Of a stretch of 64,000 nucleotides of DNA, positions 17,893 to 25,321 are shown piece by piece. Location of the stretch: positions 5,581,501-5,645,500 of the forward strand of contig NZ_CP050440.1 of assembly GCF_011769525.1 (NCBI RefSeq), written 5' to 3'. The notes below the pieces were generated by a model, which saw nothing but the letters and a program-made list of their open reading frames with translations, did not search any database and was not told the origin of the DNA. How positions within the stretch are numbered: the stretch's first letter is position 1; every line of letters begins with the position of its first letter. Position numbers and translations under genes: made by a program. The DNA is from Tolypothrix sp. PCC 7910 (GTDB lineage: Bacteria; Cyanobacteriota; Cyanobacteriia; Cyanobacteriales; Nostocaceae).

Positions 17893-20637
17893 ATGACAAA
17901 GTACCAGTATCAAGTCGGGGGTAGTTTGCCCCAAGATGCGCCAACTTATGTCAGACGACAAGCTGACGATGACATCTATGCAGGCTTGACTCAGGGTGAA
18001 TTTTGTTACGTCCTCAATTCGCGGCAGATGGGGAAATCTAGCTTGCGGGTGCAGGTGATGCAGCGCTTACAGGCGGAGGGGTTTGCCTGTGCCAATATTG
18101 ATATTACTGCGATCGGGACGGCAGATATTACCCCAGAACAGTGGTATGCGGGGGTGATTGATACCCTGGTGGGGAGTTTGAATCTTTATACTAGTTTTGA
18201 TTTAGATACTTGGTGGACTGAGAATGGTTTGCTTTCTCCGGTGCAGCGTTTGAGTAAGTTTATTGAAACGGTTTTACTCAAAACAATTACCGAAAAGATT
18301 GTGATTTTTATTGACGAAATTGACAGCATTCTCAGTCTTTCGTTCAATTTAGATGACTTTTTTGCAGTGATTCGCGATTGTTATAACCGCAGAGCCACCC
18401 ATGCAGATTATAATCGCCTGACTTTTGCTTTGATTGGGGTGTCTACCCCCTCAGACCTAATTCAAGATAAACGTCGCACTCCTTTTAATATAGGACGGGC
18501 AATTGATTTAACCGGGTTTCAACTCCATGAGGCGGAACCTTTGGCGCGGGGGTTGGCGGCGGTGGGGGATTCTGGGGAATTGATGCGGGTGGTGTTGGCG
18601 TGGACGGGGGGACAGCCGTTTTTAACGCAGAAGGTTTGTAAGTTGGTGATTGGGGAGTGGGGATTGGGGACTGGGGACTGGGGATTGGGGATTGGGGGAG
18701 GGGGAGAAGAATCTAAAATCCAAAATCTAAAATCTGAAATTGAGTTGTGGGTGGAGGATTTGGTGAGGCGGCGGATTATTGAGAATTGGGAGGCGCAGGA
18801 TGAGCCGGAGCATTTGAAGACGATTCGCGACAGGATTATGGCGAGGGGGGAAGAGAGGACTGGGCGATTGTTGGCGTTGTGTCAGCAGATTTCGCAGCAG
18901 GGAGAGATTGCGGCTGATGATAGTGCTGAACAAACTGAGTTGCGGTTGACGGGATTGGTGGTGAAGCGGGAAGGGAAGCTGCGAATTTATAACCGGATTT
19001 ACGCTGAGGTGTTTAAGCAGGAATGGAGTGAAAAGCTTTTGGCAAAGCTGCGCTCCTATTCTGATGCTTTTAATGCTTGGGTGGAGTCGCAACAACAAGA
19101 TGAGTCGCGGTTGTTGCGGGGAAAGACTTTGCAGGATGCTCAAGAATGGGCGAGGGGTAAAAGTTTAAGCGATTTGGATTATCGGTTTTTGGCTGCTAGT
19201 CAGGAATTAGAAAAGCGCGATGTGCAAAGGCGCTTGGAGGCGGAAGAACAGGCGAAGCAAGTTTTGGCTGAGGCGAACCGCAAAGCTAATCGGCGGATTC
19301 AAGTTGGTTCTGTGGTGCTGGGTTTGGCGGTGGTGGGGGCTGTTGTATCGTTAATGTTGGCTCAATATCAATTAGGGCAAGCACGATTAGCTAGGACGGA
19401 AACGAATCAGGCGCAAACAGAGTTAAAACAAGCGAAGCAAGAAACAGAAGTAACTAAGCAAGATAATCAACGGATATTAACAGAGAATCAAAAAATATCC
19501 AGCGACAATAAAAAGATATCGGCACAAGCAGAACAGGCAAAACGGAATCTGAATAATGCTGAACTAAACCTGAAAACTGCAAATGCTAAGGTGAATGATG
19601 CACAGCAAAACGTGAGAGTAGCGGAAAGCAAAGTCAAAGCAGCTAACGCCCAAGTTAGTCAAGCTGAAGTACAGGCAAAGGAAGCAGTTCAACAACGACA
19701 AGTAGCACAACAGCAGCGTGAAGAAGCTGTTGCAGGTTTAAATCGGGCTAGGGAAGAACAAAAGCTGGCGCAACAAGAATTACAAACAGCTAAAACTGCT
19801 CTGAATGCAGCTGTTAATGCCCGTGCAAAGGCTGATGAAGAGCGAAAAATTGCTTTAAAGGCTACCCAATTAGAACAAGATGGAACAAATGCTTTGCGAG
19901 TGTTTACATCTTCAAGAGAAATAGAGGGGTTACTGTTAGCAGTGCAGACTGGAGAACAACTAAAAACTCTAGTAAAGGATCAAAAATCTTTAGCAGATTA
20001 TCCTGCTTATAGCCCTTTGTTTAGTTTACAAACCATTTTGTTAAATATTCGGGAGCAAAATCGTTTGGAAGGGCATAGCAATTCGGTCATCAGCGTCATC
20101 TTCAGCCCAGATGGCAAAACTTTAGCTTCCGCCAGTGATGACGGAACCATCAAATTGTGGAATCGGGACACAGGCAAAAAAATTTCCACTCTGATTGGGC
20201 ATAGTAATGCAGTCAACAGCGTTGTCTTCAGTCCCGATGGCAAAACTTTAGCTTCCGCCAGTCGTGACAACACCATCAAATTGTGGAATCGAGACACAGG
20301 CAAAGAAATTTCCACTCTGACTGGACATACCTCTTGGGTCTTCAACGTCGTCTTCAGCCCGGATGGTAAAACTTTAGCTTCCGCTAGTGATGACAAGACC
20401 ATCAAATTGTGGAATCGAGACACAGGCAAAGAAATTTCTACCCTGACTGGCCATAGCGATGGGGTCAACAGCGTCGTCTTCAGCCCCGATGGCAAAACTT
20501 TAGCTTCCGCCAGTGTTGACAACACCATCAAATTGTGGAATCTGAGTCTTGATGATTTATTAGCCCAGGGTTGCAGTTGGCTGAAGGTTTATTTTATTAC
20601 CCATCCTGATGAGGCGAAGGTGTGTAAGGGGAGGTAG
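17893..20637 (+). CDS. AAA-like (AAA_35) ATPase with transmembrane, coiled-coil and WD40 repeats
   Basis: 914 aa. Residues about 5-400 are an AAA_35 ATPase: start YQYQVGGSLPQDAPTYVRRQ, Walker A-like LNSRQMGKSSLRV (about 42-54), Walker B-like IVIFIDEIDSI, and HLKTIRDRIM in the helical end. A transmembrane helix (about 469-491, VGSVVLGLAVVGAVVSLML) follows. A long coiled coil (about 495-665) is rich in Gln/Ala/Glu/Lys. Four near-identical 42-residue WD40 repeats (about 727-890; VFSPDGKTLASAS...TIKLWN) complete the protein. This is a STAND-type sensor: WD40 blades detect a ligand, the membrane segment anchors, and the ATPase switches. Residues about 253-284 (GEWGLGTGDWGLGIGGGG plus SKIQNLKSEIE) are encoded by STRR arrays. 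The gene probably acts with the preceding CHAT/AAA protein. Confidence 0.9.
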   Translation: MTKYQYQVGGSLPQDAPTYVRRQADDDIYAGLTQGEFCYVLNSRQMGKSSLRVQVMQRLQAEGFACANIDITAIGTADITPEQWYAGVIDTLVGSLNLYTSFDLDTWWTENGLLSPVQRLSKFIETVLLKTITEKIVIFIDEIDSILSLSFNLDDFFAVIRDCYNRRATHADYNRLTFALIGVSTPSDLIQDKRRTPFNIGRAIDLTGFQLHEAEPLARGLAAVGDSGELMRVVLAWTGGQPFLTQKVCKLVIGEWGLGTGDWGLGIGGGGEESKIQNLKSEIELWVEDLVRRRIIENWEAQDEPEHLKTIRDRIMARGEERTGRLLALCQQISQQGEIAADDSAEQTELRLTGLVVKREGKLRIYNRIYAEVFKQEWSEKLLAKLRSYSDAFNAWVESQQQDESRLLRGKTLQDAQEWARGKSLSDLDYRFLAASQELEKRDVQRRLEAEEQAKQVLAEANRKANRRIQVGSVVLGLAVVGAVVSLMLAQYQLGQARLARTETNQAQTELKQAKQETEVTKQDNQRILTENQKISSDNKKISAQAEQAKRNLNNAELNLKTANAKVNDAQQNVRVAESKVKAANAQVSQAEVQAKEAVQQRQVAQQQREEAVAGLNRAREEQKLAQQELQTAKTALNAAVNARAKADEERKIALKATQLEQDGTNALRVFTSSREIEGLLLAVQTGEQLKTLVKDQKSLADYPAYSPLFSLQTILLNIREQNRLEGHSNSVISVIFSPDGKTLASASDDGTIKLWNRDTGKKISTLIGHSNAVNSVVFSPDGKTLASASRDNTIKLWNRDTGKEISTLTGHTSWVFNVVFSPDGKTLASASDDKTIKLWNRDTGKEISTLTGHSDGVNSVVFSPDGKTLASASVDNTIKLWNLSLDDLLAQGCSWLKVYFITHPDEAKVCKGR
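18651..18740 (+). repeat. STRR arrays inside the AAA-WD40 coding sequence
   Basis: GGGGATT/GGGGACT heptamers (about 18655-18705) are followed by AATCTAA/AATCCAA heptamers (about 18710-18740). Both families are normally intergenic in this window. The reading frame stays open. Confidence 0.85.
20071..20562 (+). repeat. 126-bp tandem repeats encoding WD40 blades
   Basis: Units start at 20071, 20197, 20323 and 20449 (the last truncated). Each encodes 42 residues and they are nearly identical at the DNA level, indicating recent duplication or gene conversion. Confidence 0.9.
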
Positions 20638-21086
20638 AGAGGTGAGGGAGATGAGGGGGATGAGGGGGATGAGGAGGATGAGGGAGATGGGGGGTGAGTA
20701 TTTCTGATGGAAATCAGTATAAATGTAGAGGGGAAGGGGAGTGATGAGTAATTTTAGGCTACGATTTGTGTTTTGAATGCGGAGTTTCTTGTTTGAAATG
20801 AGAATGTTCCTGTTTGGAACGAGAATGTTCTTGTTTGAAATGAGAATGTTCTTGCTGGGAATGAGAATGTTCCTGTTTGAAACGAGAATGTTCTTGTTTG
20901 GAACGAGAATGTTCTTGCTGGGAATGAGAGTGTTTCTGTTCAGAACTCGGAGTTTCTTGTTTAGAAGGCGGAGTTTCCTGTTTTGAACGGGAATTTTGTC
21001 AGCGCGAAGCTATGGGGAAAATGAAAGACGCGATGAATGGGAATGAAAGACGCGATGAATCGCGTCTCTACAAGGGGTGACTTTAA
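20638..21086. repeat. Minisatellite region: GGGGGATGA units and 21-bp tandem repeats
   Basis: 20640-20700 has nine-base GAGGGGGAT-type units. About 20777-20986 has ten imperfect 21-bp units of the form AATGAGAATGTTCTTGTTTGG. The second array is open in one frame and would give a heptad repeat (MRMFLFG-like), but there is no ribosome site and the composition is implausible, so I treat it as non-coding. A palindrome of the GACGCGAT/ATCGCGTC family follows at 21048-21067. Confidence 0.75.
21048..21067. repeat. Palindrome AGACGCGAT-GA-ATCGCGTCT
   Basis: Nine-base arms with a two-base centre, 20 nt after the end of the minus-strand barrel gene. It belongs to the same family as 4686-4709 and may serve as its terminator. 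Confidence 0.65.
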
Positions 21087-22706
21087 TTAAAATTGGCCTA
21101 GCTCTAAGTTGTAATTAAGGCTGAAGAACCAACCATTAAAATCTATGTTGGGGGCGCTTGAACCGCCAAAGCTAACGCCAGTCTGAAGGTTAAGATTGCT
21201 ATTTCTGGAGACTCGATAGGTTAAATGCCCAAATAAGCGGTGAAATTCGTCTTCGCGGGCATCGGGACGATTGGTAAAATTTGACAGGTTGAACTGATAG
21301 TTAATGCCAACTTGTAGGGGTTTTTGTACGTAGTAGCTTAAAGATAACCACAAAGAGTTAATAATCCGACTACGGCTTTCTGGGTCGGCAAAACTGACGC
21401 TTAATCCGTAGAAGCTATCGAGAAATAATTTGGAACTTAGGGGATCTCGCCGCCCTACAGATAAGCGGATGGAGTTTTCACTTAAGAAGCGATCGCCTGA
21501 TTTGAAAGTATCACTGTTGTTGGCGTAGAATAACATCTGATTACTCCACGCAAGTTCTCCATACATTCGGCGTGATAGTTGTCGGTACAAACTTACATTA
21601 AATCTCAACTGATTGTAATCATAAAGTGATTGATTGAGATAATGAATCTGGGTGCCGTCAATGGAACCACTGATATAAGTCTTAGAACTCAAAGGGAAAT
21701 ATGCAGAGGCTAATGTTAATCCATAAAAAATTAAGCTGTCTTGGATAGGGTCAACATTTGAAGAAAAAATGTTATCTGAATGAAAGAAGCCGACACGACC
21801 CTCTAGAGTACCTATAGGTTGAAACTGCGGTACAGGTGTTTCTATTGGTGTTGGGGGCTGTTGTTCTAGGGGTGGTGCTTCTACTATTGTTCGTGGCTTT
21901 ACCCGCAATCCCAATTCTAGATTGTTCGTTTCTGATGGTGATTGTGTTTGTTGTTGCAATCTCTGCCTTAGCCTTTCTAATCTTTGAGAATAATTAGGCT
22001 GGGGAGTTTCTAAGAGTTGCTCTATTTGCGATGGCGAAGGACTGGGAACGGTATTAGGCTGTACTTCTAATGGTGGCGGATCGTTTGCTGGTGGATTATT
22101 TGGTGGCGGATTGTTTGGTTGTCCTACATTTGCGGGATTTGCGGGTGCTTCGGGGGTTGAAGTATTGGGCGCTTCTGGATTAACTTGCGCTGTTGCTTGT
22201 CCTGGCTTACTCGAATCGGGTATTCGTTGTGAATATAAAATTTTTAAGTTACTTGGCTGTTTACACAAGTTGTCTTGACAGTTGAAATTAGGTTTCCCGG
22301 CTTCCACAGCAGCGTCAAGTAAGGATGATTGCAAAGAGTTAGCGGATTTAAGAAATTTTTTTAAACAACTATCGCCTTGATTAAAGCTCAGAATGTCAAT
22401 CGGCTGAGAGAAGAATATTCTGTGCGCCGACTTTGGTACCTTGTGAATGTTATGTATATTTGCTAACTCTGGTAGTTGATAATTATTTGTATTAGCTTGA
22501 GGTTGTTCGCATCCCTCAGTAGCAATTTGTGCGATCGCTAAAGATGTGACGTTTAATGCTACAGTTTTTGGCAGACTTAATCCACTTGCTAAGTCCCTCT
22601 GAGAACTTGCAGCCCATACTTTATCTACTCTGATGCAATACCAGTTTGCACCACCAATAGTTAAAAAAAGCGCAAATAAAAAGTTTTTCCAGCCCTTAGA
22701 TTGCAT
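21087..22706 (-). CDS. Outer-membrane beta-barrel protein with Pro-rich linker
   Basis: 539 aa. An N-terminal signal-like segment (FLFALFLTIGGANWYCIRV, about 9-30) is followed by a poorly conserved region, then a Pro/Asn/Gln-rich linker (about 175-290; NPPPNNPPANDPPPLE). Residues about 300-539 show alternating polar/aromatic strands, such as GRVGFFHSDNIFSS, KTYISGSIDGTQIHYLNQ, RMYGELAWSNQMLFY and LSLSYYVQKPLQVGINYQF. The last residue is Phe (LELGQF), the usual outer-membrane assembly signal. This suggests a barrel of roughly 12-16 strands; the transported solute, if any, is unknown. It is divergent from the FecR-domain gene and 402 nt away from it, so the two could be linked in envelope sensing or secretion. 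Confidence 0.78.
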   Translation of the reverse strand: MQSKGWKNFLFALFLTIGGANWYCIRVDKVWAASSQRDLASGLSLPKTVALNVTSLAIAQIATEGCEQPQANTNNYQLPELANIHNIHKVPKSAHRIFFSQPIDILSFNQGDSCLKKFLKSANSLQSSLLDAAVEAGKPNFNCQDNLCKQPSNLKILYSQRIPDSSKPGQATAQVNPEAPNTSTPEAPANPANVGQPNNPPPNNPPANDPPPLEVQPNTVPSPSPSQIEQLLETPQPNYSQRLERLRQRLQQQTQSPSETNNLELGLRVKPRTIVEAPPLEQQPPTPIETPVPQFQPIGTLEGRVGFFHSDNIFSSNVDPIQDSLIFYGLTLASAYFPLSSKTYISGSIDGTQIHYLNQSLYDYNQLRFNVSLYRQLSRRMYGELAWSNQMLFYANNSDTFKSGDRFLSENSIRLSVGRRDPLSSKLFLDSFYGLSVSFADPESRSRIINSLWLSLSYYVQKPLQVGINYQFNLSNFTNRPDAREDEFHRLFGHLTYRVSRNSNLNLQTGVSFGGSSAPNIDFNGWFFSLNYNLELGQF

Positions 22707-23108
22707 CTTTGATGGCGTTGATCGCGTTTTCCCAACGTAGATCCAGAAGCTAACTCGGCAATTCCTAATTTAAATATCAAATTTCCGATTAACTTATCCC
22801 TGATGTTTACTTCTCTTACCGAAAAGTCTTAATTAAGATTCAAGATTACTATATATGATATTGGTACTACTTCAACCAAAAGAGCAAAAACATTAAATTT
22901 TATTATACATTTAAGTATTAATGTATTAAGTTTAAAATAAGGATGATAAAGTTTCGGAGCATTTTATTAAAATACACTGACGAAACTCAGCCTTATTAGA
23001 TGCTTTACTTAAAAAAGTATAAATTATAACCAACAGAATAGAATCTCAACCCAGAATTTATTTTTACAAATATTCAGTATTAATTAAATCTTCTGAGTCT
23101 CTAAAACT
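22707..23108. other. Divergent promoter region
   Basis: 402 nt between the barrel and FecR genes, strongly AT-rich from 22780 onwards. No repeat array; specific sites could not be identified. Confidence 0.45.
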
Positions 23109-24986
23109 ATGCTGCAAAAATTTTTACCACTTTTAGTAATTGGGCTGTGGGGAACTATAGTCTTGCCTTTGTCAGGACGGGCAAATGCAACTACCCCTCT
23201 AACCAGAGCTGAGATTCAGGAATTACGTAACTTAGTGCAGCTAATTCCCAGAAATGGGCCCAAGAGGCGACCAGCACGCAAAGCAGATGCAATGACACCT
23301 GGAGATGGTTTATCCACTGGTAGAAAGTCCCTTGCAGATTTACGCTTTAACGATGGTTCTTTAGCACGGGTTGGAGAACAAGCAATATTTCAGTTTTTAC
23401 CCAAAACTCGTAACTTTCGACTTACAAATGGGACTGTATTGTTGCTGATTCCACCTGGTAGGGGACAAACACGTATACAAACACCAAATGCAGCAGCAGC
23501 AATTCGGGGTTCAGCATTATTTGTCCGCTATGACGAACAAACCGATACTACAATTGTCGGCGCTCTTACAAATAGTGGTATAGAAGTCTCTAATAAAGCT
23601 TCTCAAAGTCAGGTGCTCGAAGCAGGGCAACTGATGGTTATTGTTAAAGGTAGATTTCAGGGTTTATACGATTTTGATCTCAGAAATTTTTATGAAACTA
23701 GCGATTTAGTGCGAGGACTTGATTTAACTAGACAAAATCTTGCACCAACACCAGATCCTGCGATCGCTAGTGTTCAAGCTGAAACCGCAGCCGCCGTAGC
23801 TACACAAACTCCACTTAAAGGTGAGGGAGTTGTCGAAAATCCTTCATTTTTACAACTAACAGCTAGTTCAGCAAGTTCTACCACCGAAGATAGTAAAAGC
23901 CAAACTAGTAACGCAACTAATAGCGAAACTAATAAAGAAGAGTCTTCATTAAACACGACCCAAGAAGCTCTGCCATTAGAATCCATTGTGGACACAGGAC
24001 AAGCCCAATCAGATGAGCAGCTAAGTAATAATAGTAATTCTGTTGAAACTACTCAAACTTCCACAAAACCACAAATCCCTTCATCAAAGCCTAGTGAGCC
24101 AGTAACACAGCCCAAGCCAGATAACCAACCGGGACAACCCAAACCCAATCCTCAGCCTGAGCCACCTAAGCCAGATAACCAACCGGGACAACCCAAGCCT
24201 AATCCTCAGCCTGAGCCGCCTAAGCCAGATAACCAACCGGGGCCCAAGCCTAATCCTCAGCCTGAGCCACCTAAGCCAGATAACCAACCGGGACAACCCA
24301 AACCCAATCCTCAGCCTGAGCCGCCTAAGCCAGATAACCAACCGGGGCCCAAGCCTAATCCTCAACCTGAGCCACCTAAGCCAGATAACCAACCGGAACA
24401 ACCCAAACCCAATCCTCAGCCTGAGCCGCCTAAGCCAGATAACCAACCGGGACAACCCAAACCCAATCCTCAGCCTGAGCCGCCTAAGCCAGATAACCAA
24501 CCGGGGCCCAAGCCTAATCCTCAACCTGAGCCACCTAAGCCAGATAACCAACCGGAACAACCCAAACCCAATCCTCAGCCTGAGCCGCCTAAGCCAGATA
24601 ACCAACCGGGGCCCAAGCCTAATCCTCAGCCTGAGCCGCCTAAGCCAGATAACCAACCGGGACAACCCAAACCCAATCCTCAGCCTGAGCCGCCTAAGCC
24701 AGATAACCAACCGGGGCCCAAGCCTAATCCTCAACCTGAGCCACCTAAGCCAGATAACCAACCGGAACAACCCAAACCCAATCCTCAGCCTGAGCCGCCT
24801 AAGCCAGATAACCAACCAGAACAACCCAAACCCAATCCTCAGCCTGAGCCGCCTAAGCCAGATAACCAACCAGAACAACCCAAACCCAATCCTCAGCCTG
24901 AGCCGCCTAAGCCGGATGTTGACCCACCCAAACCGGATGTTGACCCACCCAAGCCTGAGCAACCTCCAGAAAGACCAACAACCTAA
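23109..24986 (+). CDS. FecR-domain secreted protein with Pro-rich repeat tail
   Basis: 625 aa. A signal peptide (about 1-28, LPLLVIGLWGTIVLPLSGRANA) leads into a FecR-like beta domain, about 55-200. Its recognisable parts are SLADLRFNDGSLARVGEQAIFQF, NGTVLLLIPPGRGQTRIQTPNAAAAIRGSALFV and ALTNSGIEVSN. A Ser/Thr-rich spacer (about 235-330) follows. The tail is about 15 repeats of 17-18 residues (core NPQPEPPKPDNQPG), ending PKPDVDPPKPEQPPERPTT. FecR domains sense or bind in the periplasm, and cyanobacterial copies lack the sigma-regulator partner. The stiff proline tail could span the peptidoglycan, as in TonB. There is no C-terminal anchor. The antisense frame across the repeat is open only because the repeat is periodic. 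Confidence 0.85.
   Translation: MLQKFLPLLVIGLWGTIVLPLSGRANATTPLTRAEIQELRNLVQLIPRNGPKRRPARKADAMTPGDGLSTGRKSLADLRFNDGSLARVGEQAIFQFLPKTRNFRLTNGTVLLLIPPGRGQTRIQTPNAAAAIRGSALFVRYDEQTDTTIVGALTNSGIEVSNKASQSQVLEAGQLMVIVKGRFQGLYDFDLRNFYETSDLVRGLDLTRQNLAPTPDPAIASVQAETAAAVATQTPLKGEGVVENPSFLQLTASSASSTTEDSKSQTSNATNSETNKEESSLNTTQEALPLESIVDTGQAQSDEQLSNNSNSVETTQTSTKPQIPSSKPSEPVTQPKPDNQPGQPKPNPQPEPPKPDNQPGQPKPNPQPEPPKPDNQPGPKPNPQPEPPKPDNQPGQPKPNPQPEPPKPDNQPGPKPNPQPEPPKPDNQPEQPKPNPQPEPPKPDNQPGQPKPNPQPEPPKPDNQPGPKPNPQPEPPKPDNQPEQPKPNPQPEPPKPDNQPGPKPNPQPEPPKPDNQPGQPKPNPQPEPPKPDNQPGPKPNPQPEPPKPDNQPEQPKPNPQPEPPKPDNQPEQPKPNPQPEPPKPDNQPEQPKPNPQPEPPKPDVDPPKPDVDPPKPEQPPERPTT
24112..24911 (+). repeat. 51/54-bp tandem repeats in the FecR gene
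   Basis: About 15 units coding PKPNPQPEPPKPDNQPG, with or without a leading Gln. Two unit lengths alternate in places, giving a higher-order period of 105 bp. DNA identity between units is very high. Confidence 0.9.
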
Positions 24987-24990
24987 AAAT

Positions 24991-25022
24991 ATGATGTTGC
25001 TTATATAACTAAGCAACATCAT
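24991..25022. terminator. Perfect 13-bp stem hairpin after the FecR gene
   Basis: ATGATGTTGCTTA (24991-25003) pairs perfectly with 25010-25022 around a 6-nt loop, starting 5 nt after the stop. Confidence 0.65.
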
Positions 25023-25043
25023 GTATTACACTTAGCAAGATAT

Positions 25044-25083
25044 AGGGAAGTCGGCTCTACCTGACTTCCCTAAATTTATTTAA
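25044..25083 (+). terminator. Rho-independent-like terminator
   Basis: AGGGAAGTC (25044-25052) pairs with GACTTCCCT (25063-25071), followed by AAATTTATTT. It is a second hairpin behind the FecR gene. Confidence 0.6.
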
Positions 25084-25321
25084 AATAATAGGAAATATTC
25101 TTGTGTATTTAAATACTAAAGTCTCAAGTAATGATTATCAATAGTAGCCAATATTATCAAAGCAAAAGTCAGATTTGCTCTGATTGTGGAGTATCTGCTA
25201 GCGCTAGATTAAATCAAGAACAGGACTTACATAGGTTAGCTTAATATCTTTATTTAGTTAAATTTAATCTGCCGTGTAAGTTTTTGGAAGCTTAATTGTT
25301 GCGAAAGAGATACATAAATTT
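25084..25321. other. Leader region of gor
   Basis: AT-rich spacer without arrays; presumably contains the gor promoter. Together with the two hairpins it makes up the 335-nt gene-free stretch. Confidence 0.4.

Noticed and set aside
20007-20531. 174-codon frame antisense to the WD40 repeats
   Set aside because: Periodic shadow of the 126-bp repeat; no start signals or family match.
20777-20986. 69-codon heptad-repeat frame (MRMFLFG units)
   Set aside because: Minisatellite open by periodicity; no Shine-Dalgarno and implausible composition.
24084-25022. 312-codon open frame antisense to the FecR gene (Leu/Arg-rich repeats)
   Set aside because: It exists only because the 51/54-bp repeat lacks stops in this frame; composition is unnatural and the sense frame has a signal peptide and domain.
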